From Amia ocellicauda (lineage: Eukaryota > Chordata > Actinopteri > Amiiformes > Amiidae), in NCBI RefSeq assembly GCF_036373705.1, contig NC_089852.1, positions 35,894,207 to 35,958,206 of the forward strand: 64,000 nt of DNA. Reading direction: 5' to 3'. The position numbers were made by a program, and so were the translations under genes. Of this stretch, positions 1-32,989 are shown piece after piece; the first letter of the stretch is position 1, and each line of letters opens with the position of its first letter. Under the pieces are notes generated by a model. That model worked only from the letters and a program-made list of their open reading frames with translations, ran no database searches and was not told where the DNA came from.

Positions 1-515
1 GCTCTCCTCTGAACTGCCTCTAGAGCAGCGATATCTTTCATGAAGTGTGGAGCCCAGAACTGTCCACAGTATCCAGATGAGCTCTAACTAGTGCATTGTA
101 CAGTCTGAACATTACTGCCCTTGTACTCAATTCTACACTTTTGACAATATACCCTAACATCCTGTTTGCCTTTTTATTGCTTCCCCACACTGTTTGGATG
201 GAGAAAGTGAGGAGTCCACATAGACTCCTAGGTCTTTCTCATGCGTTACTTCATCTAGTTCTATTCCTCCCATAGTGTAATTATAGTGGACATTTTTGTT
301 ACCTGCATGTAATACCTTGCACTTGTCCACATTGAATTTCATCTGCCAGGTGTCGGCCCACAACTGAATATTATCTAAGTCCCTCTGAATAGCCTGTGCT
401 GCTGAGATTGTATCTGCTGAGCCACCTATTTTAGTATCATCGGCAAATTTGACAAGTTTGCTAACCATCCTAGAGTCCAGATCATTAATATGAATTAGAT
501 AGATGGAGGCCACTT
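1..515 (-). mobile_element. CR1-like LINE fragment (reverse transcriptase, 3' part)
   Basis: On the minus strand this encodes part of a non-LTR reverse transcriptase, including the FADDTK catalytic-box region, a WQMKFNVDKCKV segment and EKDLGVYVDSSLSPS. It is nearly identical to 22600-23095 of the longer LINE in the AMOTL1 intron, in the opposite orientation. Similarity stops near 515, at the INDL motif, so the copy is 5'-truncated. Its 3' tail runs off the left edge of the window. It probably lies in the CWC15 intron before the first visible exon. It is unlikely to be expressed as a gene. Confidence 0.9.
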
Positions 516-757
516 GGTGTTTAATGTGAATGTGATTGATCACACCTGAGTTATAGGATTGCTATCACTCAGGTCACATTTATCCAACCAAGCTATTTCA
601 GTTTTTATTTGTAATTCCATTTCATGAAAAAAAAAGACAAAAAACACTTGAAAGTTGTGTCGTAGGATGTGTAGAAAAAACAAAACCGTTTTAATGCATT
701 TTAATTCCAGTCTATAAGACATTGGAAGGGGGTGTAGACTTTCTATAAGCACTATTT

Positions 758-794
758 ATGTGTGTGTGTATGTATATATATATGTGTGTATATA
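758..794. repeat. TG/TA microsatellite
   Basis: Alternating TG then TA dinucleotides in the CWC15 intron, followed by a short TGTGTATATAG stretch. Confidence 0.8.
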
Positions 795-986
795 GTTTTG
801 CTTTAATTACATGCTTATTAATGGTTCAATGAATATGTAACCTCTCATGCTCATCACTGGCCTTCCTACAGTCTTTTTAAAGTTATCTTCTCAATAATGC
901 CACCTTTATGCTAGGATATTTTTTAAATTTTTGCCTAGTATACTACTTCTTGTTTCTCAAAAACTGTCCCCTCGTCTCTCCTTCAG

Positions 987-3900
987 ACAGCCTACCCAGG
1001 ATGCCCCCGAGGAGGTGCGTGCCCGTGACTTCCGCAGAGAGCTGGAGGAGAGGGAGCGAGTTGCTGTCCGGGACAAGACCAGGGACAGGCCCGCCAGGGG
1101 TGAGCATCCCCGAGCCATCACTTTCTGTTGCACTTTGATCTCCGAAACCAATAGAATACTGTTCAATGCACTTTGCCAAGATTGAGGTTCTTCTTTTTTC
1201 ACCAGAGCACACCACTTCATCATCCTCGTCGTCCAAGAGGCCGCGCTTAGACCAGATTCCCGCAGCCAACTTGGATGCTGATGACCCCCTGACCGATGTG
1301 AGTGCTCCTTCTGTTGCTTTGTTTCAATCGGTTGTATCAGTGTCCTCAGAATTCCTGATACTAAATCTAAGGCTAGTCCACAAATCCATTTCATTGAATT
1401 TTGTTAAAGAAATGAAGAGCCATAGCTGATAATAGCAGACATCACTCTTCACTCTAATGCAAGTGCAGGGCTTCATGCCAGGTGACTAGTATGGCATGCG
1501 GGAAGTTGCCGTGTCTTTGTGCACGTGTGTCTGAGGTCTCTGTTTGTGCATCAGGACGACGAGGAGGACGAGGACTCTGATGAGGACAGTGACGATGACA
1601 CCGCGGCTCTGCTGGCCGAGCTGGACAAGATCAAGAAAGAACGTGCTGAAGAGCAGGAGCGCAAGGTAACCGCTGAACTCCATCCCATCTAAACTGACTC
1701 TCGTACCCTTTGTTCTTTTTAATGGAACGTCAGTTGCTGCTGTACTTATTATTCAATTAACAGAAGCAGTTTATCCCCTTCCCTAGTACTAATGCAGATT
1801 ATGATGTAAAGAGACCTTTACATTTTTTTGCCTTCAAGTACTGCACTTATAGGACTGCTTTGCTTCAAAATCACTCCAAGAATCTTGTAAAGAACATGTC
1901 ACAGTTTATCCACCAGAGGGCAGAACCATCTCACTGTCATAATACTAGTACTTTAGCGTGGTTGGCATTCATGGATTTACACAATTTTGGATTGACACAA
2001 AATCGCATTTATTTTGATATCCCACAGCATTTCCTTACATTCCCCCCCCCCATATATATTTGTGACTGAAGGGATAGGGAATACCTTTTCAATAATAACT
2101 CTAAACTTTTTCCAGACTCCTTAAATTATGAATCATAAAATCATAGCATCTTCCCAGAGCTTTCAGGAGAGAAGGGCAATGCTGGATAATGGAGGAACGT
2201 ACTGTGTATGGAACTGTCATGGCTGAAAAAGCACCCAAATGTAACCAGATCTAATCTTAAATAATGTATTTCAAGTTTAAAATACACACCTTCATTTATT
2301 TGGACATTTATAATGGACATTTCTTCTTCAGTTTATCTTTCATTATAACTTTTTTGGTGGGTTGTGTTTGCAGTTAATTTGAGGCTAAAGCACACTAAGT
2401 AATAGAAGTGGTGGGTCAAAGCACAGCAAATAAATGACAAGAGTTGCATGCAGCTGAAACAATTTGATTGGTCTACAAGTCTTTTCTGGAGGTGCCAAAT
2501 GTTTTACTGCAGTGAGTACTTTTTAGATTAAAAAGCAATTGTGGACTCCTGCAGACATGGTATGACAAAAGTGTCAGTGTTTTGTGAATTCTTACATTCT
2601 GATACAGTGAACTGCAGTGTTCGAATCTGTCTGAAGCTTTGAGTTCAATAAGTAGCCTCATGCCTTAAAATAAGTTTTGCCTGTTGGTTTGGAAATGTTT
2701 TTAGGTCAGTATGGGTGAGGCTTCACAGCTTTGCCTCATTAAAAATAGTCTGCAGAGCATAAAATCATCCCTGCAGTGTCAATTCTGTCAGGAGGCAGAG
2801 CCCACATTACTAGAAACAAAGCCATTGCCTTTATTTTGACTCTGGCAGGTTAACTGCTCTTAAAGAAGAATTTCTTTCTCTTGGGGGTTGAGGGCATCCA
2901 GATTTAGATTTTAGGGGGGAAAAGTTGTGTCTATTAAATGATTCATCACTGTACCAACCTGCTTCATAATTAATGGGGGAAGAAAATGGTTGTTTAGATA
3001 GATTCACATGCAGTATTACTACTGACTTCTTCATTATTATTTTTTCTGGGAAATGCACTGGAGGGATGTGGAGCGTAACGGCAATGAGAACCTTTCCCAT
3101 CTGAAAGAGTTGATCGGGCTTTTCCTTGGGGGCTGAGCTTAACTGCCCCAGTCCTGGTTTTCTGTGGAACTGGGCCTAATCGCTTTTAGTGGTCAGGATA
3201 GTGGACTCTCTTGTGGCCATATAAATGGCAGGATTATTTATATCTTGCTGGTAAATCCCTGAGAGCCTTATTTGTTCCATTTCAACAAGTTTGACTATTT
3301 GTTAAACACATGAGTTGATGTGGAACTGTTGGGGCACTGTTCGTTTTAAGTTTGTGATGATAAGCAACAGATCTGCTGATCAACAGAATTTTTTTTTTTT
3401 CCAGTAAAGCATAAATAATATATTTTGACACTTCCTTCACTGAGTTTTTTTTATTTTGATTATTCTTTCAATTGTAAAAACTGAAAGAAGTTACCACCAC
3501 TTTTAACAATTGAAATGTTAGGCAGTAGGAAACCGCTTGGTTCCTATTAGTCATTGTAAGTTAGAAATCAAGTTCTCAATAATTTACACCGTTTCTTTAA
3601 AGAACAGGTTATTAAAGTGTATAGTTAAATGACGGCATCTACATTTGATTTATACTTTCTTCTTTGTAAAAATACATAAATAAAGAACAGGTGACTGGGG
3701 TATTCTCCATTTAAAATATACACACAAGTCCACAAGGAAACCTTCATTATTTGCTATGAGAATTTGATTATTTCTCCCACCTGCAGTGAACTATTGATAA
3801 GAAGTCTGCAGAATCTGCCGACTGAATGCACTTATTTGAAGATCCCATTTTGTACATAAATGAAAATTGCAGTTGAAATAAATATTTAGCTTATTTCACC

Positions 3901-6096
3901 GTCGCCTTCTGAGGGGAAGAAGTGGCGTGCTGTAACCTGACTTCAAAGCCGCCGTAAAACGGCTCAGAGTAGTTCTAGTTTTAATGGGGGGAAAGCCAGG
4001 GTTGCTATTGGAGGGGGATTGCCATCAGCCTGCTCTTGTTAATTGTGCTCCAAACATCTTGTAAACCCCTGTTTCCATGCAAGGCATTTCCTCAACTGGG
4101 ATTTGAAGTGGTGGTGTTTTTTTTTTTTTTTTCTCCTCTGGAAGTTGGCATATTTACAGGAAACCCCACTGGTAGGTCATTAATTACAGAAGGAATCTCA
4201 CTGAGCCCTTTTTGGAACAGTATAAAACCTCATAAAGAATCCCAATGGAGAGTGTTTCTCTCTTCCAAATTCATTGGCCTGGCTTGGGTGGAGATTTCTT
4301 GGGAGAAATATTTGTAAGTAACACATTAGTGTTTTAATTTCACCAACTGGTCACAAAGTAAGACTGGAGTGGAAACAGTCTTACACTTGTTAACAAAAAA
4401 CACATTTTATTTGGACATAAAGCAGAGCAGGTGAAGGTTTACAGTCAGTATTAATATATTACCATTGGACTTCTGTAATGCATATACAGCTGCTACAGGT
4501 ACTGTGAATTCATAAAGGACAAAGAGGAATAAGGAGAAAAAACTTGATATCCAAAGGCAATATTGACTTTACAAAAAGAAAAAGCCCCATAAAAACATTT
4601 TGGCGAGCCATCAACACATTTTCCCTTCTAAACCAAGTTCTGACCTGTTATCCCGCTATGTGTGGCACTAAAAATAAATGCAAGATTTGCAATGTCAAGA
4701 CAGCTAGTGCTGTTAAATTTAATAGACGATGTAGTAGCTTAGATTTTCACCCATGCAATCTACTTCAGTAATGTTTTGACATTTAAAAAGACGTATTTAG
4801 TGTGTGAAAGCATTTTGAAGTGCTACATCGCCTTGGATGGTCTCGCCCGTTCCTGGTGTTTGTGTGTGAGCGCTGTTGTTGCTGTGGTTTCCAGGAGCGG
4901 GAGCAGAAGGCCGAGGAGGAGCGCATCCGCATGGAGAACATCCTCAGTGGGAACCCCCTGCTCAACCTGGCCGGGCAGCAGCAGCAGCAGCAGCTGGTAC
5001 AGGCCCAGACCACCTTCAGCGTCAAGAGAAGGTACAGTGTCTTCTGACCCGTCTTATTAGTGCCCCAGCAGGCCTGCTAAACTGGGGGTCTGGAAGAGGG
5101 ATGGGAAACACAACAGAGAAGAGAATTCCACAAGAGTTATGGGAAGCCGTGAATACATTTTTTGATAATCTTTAACTGATTGACTGAGAAGTGCTGAAGA
5201 TTAGAGTGAGGCTTAAATGAAGGAGATGGAGTGAGATTGACCTGTATTTAGACTGCTCATAGCGACTGCTGAAATGCTGTGGAAGGCTGTATTTGTTGGA
5301 TTTTAGGAACCCTTGTACCTGTTGGTAAGATGTATCTCTGCAGTTTGTGCATATGCTGTGAAAGTGGTAAACAAAGGAGTATACCAGTTTAAAAACTTGA
5401 ATATTGGATATGGATTCACATTTCAACTTAGGGAATAAGTTATTGGCTATTCTGCCAAGATTTATTTTTTTCTTCCAAATTTAGTTACAATCTACTCCAG
5501 TTATCTGTAAAATTTAATATTTAGCAAATTAATTTGTTAATTTTTTGGACAGTTTGTGCTTCTGGTTTCCTTTATGCAGAAGAGAATGTAATTGCTTCTT
5601 TTCTTTAGCAATGCTGTGAATGACTGCAGCATTATAAATGACAAAGGAAAGTTCTAGACCACTAACCTGAATGGCCTGTCACGCATCACGTTTCACCTTT
5701 TGTCGATGGGATGTCACACGTCTGTGCAAATGCATTTTTAGATCTATGATGAGTGTCGTGCTGGCAAAAATTACAGCAATTTTAAACTATTTAAAATTAA
5801 TATTGTCTAGTTTGCTACATAAATATAATTGCAGAATCACAAGTGAATCTTAGTCACCCAAAAAAGACCAATATACTGTTTTTATTATTACAGCAATACC
5901 AGGTTTTCCTATAACTTTAAATATTTGAAATTTACATATTTTTATTTTTCTTGTCTTGTGTTTTAGGTGGGATGATGATGTGGTATTTAAGAACTGTGCC
6001 AAGGGTGTTGACGATTCAAAGAGGGAGAAACGATTTGTGAACGACACCCTGCGATCCGAATTTCACAAAAAGTTTATGGAAAAGTACATCAAATAA
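987..6096 (+). CDS. cwc15: CWC15 spliceosome-associated protein, C-terminal five exons (partial)
   Basis: CWC15 is a small acidic protein of the PRP19/CDC5L-associated spliceosome. Five exons join in frame: 987-1099, 1206-1297, 1555-1665, 4895-5031 and 5967-6096, all with AG/GT borders; the stop is TAA at 6094. They encode 193 residues. Recognisable segments are [36 protein letters not shown], an acidic run [15 protein letters not shown], a charged coiled-coil stretch [26 protein letters not shown], and the conserved C-terminus [17 protein letters not shown] to KFMEKYIK. The human protein has about 229 residues, so roughly 45 N-terminal residues are on exons left of the window. A run of six CAG codons (4976-4993) gives a glutamine tract that the human protein, as I know it, lacks. 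An AATAAA at 6993-6998 could be the poly(A) signal. Confidence 0.96.
1666..4894 (+). other. CWC15 intron, 3.2 kb
   Basis: No coding exon was seen. It is AT-rich, with a C run at 2042-2052 and a T run at 4119-4132. The one explained element is the dispersed repeat copy at 4577-4714. A GC-richer, non-repetitive patch at about 3900-4100 has no assigned function. Confidence 0.7.
4577..4714 (+). repeat. Dispersed repeat, copy A
   Basis: About 138 bp match 8814-8948 in the same orientation with roughly 85% identity by eye, from AAAAGCCCCATAAAAACATTTT to GTCAAGACAGCTAGT plus a few bases. On the plus strand copy A lies in an open frame reading [11 protein letters not shown]. This loosely resembles the cysteine cluster ahead of the GIY-YIG domain in Penelope-like elements. 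That assignment is weak. Confidence 0.75.
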
Positions 6097-8521
6097 TGTT
6101 AATGGTGCTTTTATCACAGGCATTGTGTGTTTGGGTTGCTCCATTTTGCTGAGGAAAGGGTCCTTGTGTTTAGTGGGTGGGGTTCTGTATGGTTGAGGTT
6201 AACCAGGCAGAACACTGCTTTTTCCCCTTTACAATTTGTTTGCTTTCTTCAGTCTCATTTGAAATGTATTGTGTACAGTCAAACTCTCACTGATAATTTA
6301 AGGATCTATTGATTAAAATATGCATTTTATTTCCTGGGGATATACCTGTAACACAGGGACTCAAATGTACTGTCAGAATTCTTGCATTACGTTATATGCT
6401 TGTCTCTAGGAGCCATGTATAAAGCTTACATATAGCGATAACATTTTGTAAGACACTTCCAGGTTTGAATTTATCATTGATCGTTGTTTTCTTTCATATT
6501 TTATATAAAAGCTGTTCATCAAAAAACGGTTGTGGTTTAATTTTTTTCGTAAGGAAAATGTTTAAATTTTGAAGTTAACTGTACAAACTGGTCTTTATTC
6601 AGTAATTTTATTTTAATTAATGCAGTTGCTTATTACTATACTTGTACTCACCTAAAATGTGCAGTGCTGATATCTTGCACAAATTTGGTAGCATGAAAAG
6701 ATCCTTCCTTTTTGCCATTGTTTTTTATTTTTTTATTTGTAGAGTGATTTATCAGTTACATTGTTATGAAGCACATTTAGCCTTCACTCTCTGAACCCTG
6801 GTTATAACCACAAGTGTATGATTATGAATTATGGCTTAACTGGATAAGCATATAATTTCTGCTGCAGATTTAAGAGGAATACAAATATAATTAAGTTTTT
6901 TTATAACGGGAGCAATAGTTAGTAACCCATCAATGGAGTTTGATTATATGCTTTCTGGGATTTTCGTTTTTTCCATCCGTGCCATATGGCTTAATAAAGA
7001 CACTGACTGCAATTTGGGGACGTTATAAACATGTCTCTCCAAAATCTGCTTTTCAAGACTTACATTTTTCTATGAGTGTGTGCTTGCAGGTTCATCCGCG
7101 TGAGTTTCAGGTCTCTCTGGTACCCCTTGACCGATCTGTACTTCAGCAGTTTTCCTGGAATTCAGAGAACCTGTCAGCAGCAACACTGTGCTGACTGCTG
7201 CAGAAAAGCAACAGGACATGTGGTGTGCAGGTGAAAGTGAAGGATGCCAAAGAAAACAGTGTTCTCCATAGAATGCTCTGCCCTGTTCCAGCAGGACTAG
7301 CTTTATATACCACTGTTCAGTCTGATGAATATGCCTGCTTCAGAGTGTATCTTAATTGTTGGTGTTTTCAGACCAGTAAACTTTTTCTCAGAAGGTGAAA
7401 TGTTCTGAATTGTGTGAGACATTCCTTTATTAAAAAACATAAAAGAACCCCCCCTGCATTTGTTTATTTTGTTTTGGGGACAGTCAACTGAAAAATATTA
7501 TATAAAAAAAATCCATACAGGAGATGTTTTTTTTTTTAGAGAATTTACAATTAAAAACGGATTCAAAAAATAGAAATCTGTTCTTCATCCAAGTGAGTAT
7601 CTTGCCTGCTAAGAAGCATGGTGGTCTCACCTGTGAAGTGTTATTGTGTTGTGGTAAGAACTTTTAACAGCTCAATGTCTTTAAAGCATCTTGCTATGTG
7701 TTTGTAATTGGAGGTGCCAGGCAGCCTTGTAACTCTATCCAGAGTTTACTGCCAAATTAATGGCTTCCCCAATTCAGTTTGAATTCACAATTTCCATGTA
7801 GGAGCTGTGCACTGTGAAGTGTTGATGTGTTCAGACCTGTTTGAGAGGGTAACTGGTGTGAAAGTTATATGGTAAATTATGAGTTACGTAAAAGGGAAAA
7901 AGGAATGCAAAACCACAAGACGGTAATAGCTAGTAGTCCTCACATCCTCCATTTGAAACTATGTTTAATGTTTAGTAAATCATGTTAATTAAATTGTACT
8001 TATTTATCAGTGATCAACTAAACATTCTGAATGACGGGAGTGAGTTCACATGGTATGGGTAAACCTGTGATTCTCACTCCATAAATATGGTTTATACAGC
8101 TACCTTATTAAACTAAATGGATCACTGAATGTTTCAATAGAAGGGTGTGAATACTGATGCTTTGAACTGGACGTATGCAGAACATGCACCTTACACTGAA
8201 TTGAACTGAACGTGCAAATTAAATATCACCTTCTCTTAGTGATGACAAACTGTTTGGAAATGCACAATGTTTTCTACCATTACCCCATTGTAGTGTCATG
8301 CCTGATTTGGAACATGTAATCCTAGAGGAAGCCTTGTAGAAGGTGTGGTCTGACAGATGGGTTCTCCTGCAGTGCTGCTCTGTTCTCCATGGGGGGCCAA
8401 GTGCTTTTCAAGATAATGGGAGACCCCAACGGAAAAAGACATTCAAATGTGCAGGTATGTCAAAAATCCTACCCTTTAAATGTACTCTTTGCTAGTGGCC
8501 AATGGTGTGACGTCTCTTTGC

Positions 8522-8556
8522 TTATTTATTTATTTATTTATTTATGTATTTATTAG
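8522..8556. repeat. TTTA tetranucleotide microsatellite
   Basis: About eight TTTA units with one imperfect unit near the end. Confidence 0.85.
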
Positions 8557-8813
8557 AAAGTCTGAAACATTCTGAATGCGTGGAGTACAGGAATTCCTTC
8601 TGAAACTCTGAAGCATGTCCTCTTGTGTTTTGAAGTGACCGCATTATGGAGACTGAGGCCCGAACTAAAACCAAATCACATCCGGAACGGTCACGAGAAA
8701 ATTTGTTAACAGCCGGGGCTTCAATTTAATTTTAATTCTCATTCTTCCCATTTTTGACCGAGGAACAGACCGTGCCCCAGTTGGCTATCTACAGCGACTA
8801 CAGTGGACATAAA

Positions 8814-8948
8814 GGAAAAGCCCCATAAAAACATTTTAGCGTGCCGTCAACACATTTGCCCTTCCAAACCGAGTTCTAACCGGTTATCCTGATATGTGTG
8901 GCACTAAAAATAAACACAAGTGTTGCAATGTCAAGACAGCTAGTCTGT
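8814..8948 (+). repeat. Dispersed repeat, copy B
   Basis: Second copy of the 4577-4714 sequence, same orientation, about 4.2 kb away. Matching ends abruptly after GACAGCTAGT on both sides of the pair, which suggests a mobile-element fragment and not chance similarity. Confidence 0.75.
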
Positions 8949-11076
8949 TGTGCATGTCTCTCGTTTGCAGTTAACATGATGCCCATAGTATGCATATGTA
9001 ACCCTGCACATTTAGTCTATGTGTGAGATCTCCTTTCACTGTGGCTGGGCTGGCAGAGCAACCTGCCCGGGGTAAGGTGTCACGGGGGCATAACTGAAAC
9101 GTACTGTGGAAACTATGAGGTGAGGCATTTTATTCATCTGGAAGCTGAAGTGACTAGTATGGAGAGGAGAATGTCTGGGGGTTTACTGTCATGCAATTCC
9201 ACATCCTTTTATAGGTGTATCGTCCTAGTTCTAGTTATCCCAGCTGCCAGACTAGCCCTGCCTGTGGACGTGCTCTTACTGCCAAGATCACCCCCGGCAA
9301 AATCATTATGGGATCTTAAAATGAATGCTGTTATAAAGCCAGCATATTGATTCTTTCTAGCAAGTTCATGACACCCAAGTCACATACAGTAGTCCTTTGC
9401 TGAGGAAAATCAGGTGCTCTTGGAAGTGATGTAAGGGTCTCTGCATAGCCTTCCACCTCAAACTCATGGCTAATACCTGGCTGGAGACTGTCGAGGAGTT
9501 TAGACTGAGATTTTATTTTGGGATCATTACTGATCTCGTGCTTTTATTGCAAGGAGAGTGTGAGTCAATTCACATGATGGACTGGCTTAACTCCACTCTA
9601 ACCAAAATGTATTGTTTAGTTTATGAATATTATTATAATTGTAATTGCATAAAAGCATACATTGATGTTCCAGAGTGCTTCTTCAGAATCTTAATCTCGT
9701 CTGTATAGTGGACTTCTGTCTGAAAGAGGTCTGTGTGTGTGTGTGGTGCCTGGTTGATCAGAGAAACAACTCTGGTTTGTCTTCTCCATGCCCTGACCCC
9801 AGCACCAGGTTAATCAGCGAGGAATCCCTGCCATCTGCCGGTCTCGCTGACACACAGCCATTCTTGTGTTTGTGCTAACAGGTGCAGGGGAGAGGAGCGG
9901 CGTGGAGGGCAACTCTGAAGCTCTCGTACGGTATTCATGCCAGGCATAGGCGGAAGGCTTTCATAGCTCCGGGACGCGATTCAGGAATGTCCTAATAGAA
10001 TCATTCAGGCATGTGAGAGCTGGCTGTATTAATAGGCTGTTCGCAATGCCCTTCTATCCCTGCTCGCTGCACCACAATTCGGAGTTGAACCCTCCTGGCC
10101 TCCCCACCCACCCCACCAACACTTTTTCAACGTCACACACAAATTAACGCAACTTGAGACATTCGGAATAATTATGATGTCCGCATTAGCCAATAGCCCA
10201 AGATAAATTTCACCAGAACAAAGCCACTCCAGACACGGTGTAATCAAATAACTCCTTGTCAATTAGGAGGCTAACTATCAGTTATTTGATTCATGTGGTT
10301 ATTGTCTAGAGATCTGGAAAAAAAAAAGTTACTTAAAAAGATGGCAATGTAAGCAAAAACTTTCAAGCCAGAAGTGGTGAGGGATAACACTTACAGAGCC
10401 CATTTTTTTTTCTTATTTAATGGTACATTCATGTTCTGGTCAGATTTTGAACTATGCAATTAGAAACAAACCAGCTATATGTTAGAAAGTGAATACCAGT
10501 TTTATTTTGTGTATAGGATTTCCAGTGTTTAAATGGCTCTTTGGCTCCTTTTAAACACTGTTTTATGATGATTCTCCACCGGGGTAGTGACGTGATTAGT
10601 GTAAAATCTCTCTTATAACCCCAATTCTCTTTTCTTTCATGTTCTGGGATTTGCTGGAGAGCCCTGTGCTACATTCCCCTTTTCTCCAGCCCATCCCCCC
10701 TGGTCGTTGGCAGCTGTTTTTTCAGGAGCAGAGGGTCCCCCCCCAACTCAGTGAAGGCTTCTGATCAAGGTAGTTTTCAGAAATGTGCTATCAAGTTTAA
10801 GCAGGAACAGCTGTTGCTGGACTGTCCCCTGTAAAGCTCTGACTTTGGAAACACAAGATATGTGACCAGAAGAGTGCAACTTCCTGAATGAGGAAAGGCA
10901 AAAGGTGAACAAAGCCGTAACACAAAGATTTGTGGTTTCCCTGATAAGGCCACCAACCACCAAAGTTGTTGAATTTAACTTGTTTCATAAAGTTCTCAGA
11001 GAGAGTCTCCTATTGTATTGGTTAGAACACAAGACAACCAGGAAAACACGGGGAGATTACAGAGAGTTATGTGCAA

Positions 11077-13270
11077 TTTATTCTGTACAATAGAACTTGT
11101 AAGGCACCAGTATAAGCAGCAAAAGTAGGAAATTCTTTGGTTCACAAGATCAATATTTGCTACAAAGGAAAACAAAAAAAATCCTTATCCTTTATGTACA
11201 AATAACCCTCCTGTACAGATCTGTACAACATCTCTTCTGTACAAACTCAGAATCACCCCAATACTGATATTATTTTACAACTTTTCACAATTACTTGGAA
11301 TGAACTACAAACAAAACAAAACAATAAACTGCACTATCAAGGAAGAGGCTTTCAGGACAGACACTTCATATATATCTACAGTATCTTGTGCAGCAGGGTC
11401 CTGTAGTTGACAAAAAGTTAAACTCTTGTCTCATAAAAACATATTGGACATCATAGCTGGGATCAGAAAAATGTAAAAAAGTGTTGTCTTTGAGGACAAT
11501 ATAATGGATTTTTGTTTTTTTTGTGTGTGTGTGTATGTTTTGACTTTTGTTTATATTCACATTGGCGTATGGGAATTAACAACTGAACCTCAACTAAAGC
11601 ATTTATTTACCATCTACAATTGTCCGGATAAATAATAAGTAATGCTACGTTGACTGAGCACTGAGCTTTAACAAATAAATAAAACGTAATTAAGTGAAGT
11701 GATTTAGGGCATCATAAAGCAAAGTGAAAACATGTTTTTATCCAATTCATGCAAATAAAACAATTTAATAGTTTTCTGGCATTTCTTGCTGTCTTTCAGA
11801 AAACTTTCACAGGGAGCTTCTTATTTTGTGTTTCCCATAGCTTGTGACAGCCTACAGTTAAAAAAATTGTGTTTGATCGCCAAATATATAATCCTTCGTT
11901 CTTCAACTCGGGAACCACAAACCACTTTAATAAAGTTTCATTTTCAATCTATCAGTCATCCTCTCTAAGCTACCGGTTTCCCTGAAAGGCAGTCAGTAAC
12001 ATTTTCTATATGTGAATTAACTATGTTGACTGATCTGACTTTCTAATTATTCGTTCTTTGTTTTGTTTTGAACATCCTATATTTGGCCGGGCACTTCAGC
12101 TTCGGTTTCCAACCACAATGGTTACAAAACAAAGGCACAGATGGTGATTTGTATAGTCCAGTATTACATAATCTTTCAGTTTAAAACCTCTAGTGTTTTT
12201 GCTGGTAGAAAAAGAGTGAACCAACCACCCAAGCATTCTGACATGATGTCATCCGGTGGTCTGAAAGTAATTGCAAGGAAAAGGCAACCGGATGTTGTGC
12301 AGAGCCATCACTTGAACTGTTTTAGACCGAATAGATTTCAGGCCTGCTTCTGGGTTAACTAATTCTTGCCCCTAATAAGCAGTTACAGTTGTACATTCAA
12401 CGATAGTTCTTATCACCCGCTTAACCCTTAGTTGCAAAATTGTGAAAATAGACTGGGACGTAGCCATCAGTCTTGTTCTCCTGCTCCTCAGGAGTTGGGT
12501 TGCTTCACTAACAGGGTCGATGGCCTTGGGAAATGCAAGGACACACAAGGGACTGCCTCAAACACCGCTCACATCCAAACCAAGACACATTGCTTGTTGT
12601 AGGACAAATAGACAGTTTAAAGAATTAAGAAGAAAATAAATACATTTATAATGAATATTTAGTTATTTGAATCCCAAGATAAATGTATCTTGATTCTGTT
12701 TTGCAAATACCAACTGCTAGCTGAATCCATTCACCACCTCCTCCTCCTATTGCCGGCCGGTTCCTGCCAACATTTTAGCCACACACCTACACATGCCTCA
12801 GATATCCTGTTGTGTGTCCACTGATTACAGCAGCCTTTGCAGCACTTGAGACAAAGAACAAAGGGTTTAAGACTTGTCTAACAGTGACAGAAATAAGCTC
12901 AAAGAAAATAAAATGAACCATCCAACCTAATTTCCCGATTGTCAAAAGAACTGAAATTATCCATTTGTTTCGTCCCGTTCCATTCCATTCACATTTCTTG
13001 TCAATTCAAGAGTTCCATCTCCATTTCCATCTCTGTCCAGTGCTTTTAATCTCCCCATCTTGAGTTTCTTCCTTCAGATTTGACCCAAAGCACTGTTCCC
13101 AACATCCTTAACTCCCAATATGTTTTATCCCAAATTACACCTTCTTTCCACATACTGTCACAGTCTTCTTCCTCTGCTTCTCTCTCTCTCTTCACCTCCA
13201 CAATACCTTCCACGCTCAATCTTTCTTGTTCCAAGTGTAAACGCCTCACAGTTGAAAGTGTCGCTTTGTC
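11077..13270 (-). other. Probable AMOTL1 3' UTR
   Basis: This lies directly downstream of the AMOTL1 stop codon. On the minus strand it has AATAAA signals at 11607-11602 and 11082-11077. It also has one perfect Pumilio-type element, TGTACATA (plus coordinates 11193-11200). No other exon is seen. The real 3' end is not determined; long 3' UTRs are usual for this family. Confidence 0.45.
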
Positions 13271-32962
<19,692 letters not shown>

Positions 32963-32989
32963 TGCCGTCCTTTCACTGTTATAGGTGCT

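Larger units (their letters stand above)
6097..11070. other. Intergenic region between convergent CWC15 and AMOTL1
   Basis: No supported exon. The first part is probably CWC15 3' UTR, with candidate signals ATTAAA at 6313 and AATAAA at 6993. It also holds a TTTA microsatellite (8522-8556) and repeat copy B (8814-8948). The short open frames here lack codon structure or recognisable motifs. Confidence 0.7.

Noticed and set aside
4776-5175. Overlapping frames around the CWC15 exon at 4895-5031
   Set aside because: Only the frame that splices to both neighbours (ERAEEQERK to KRRWDDD) is real.
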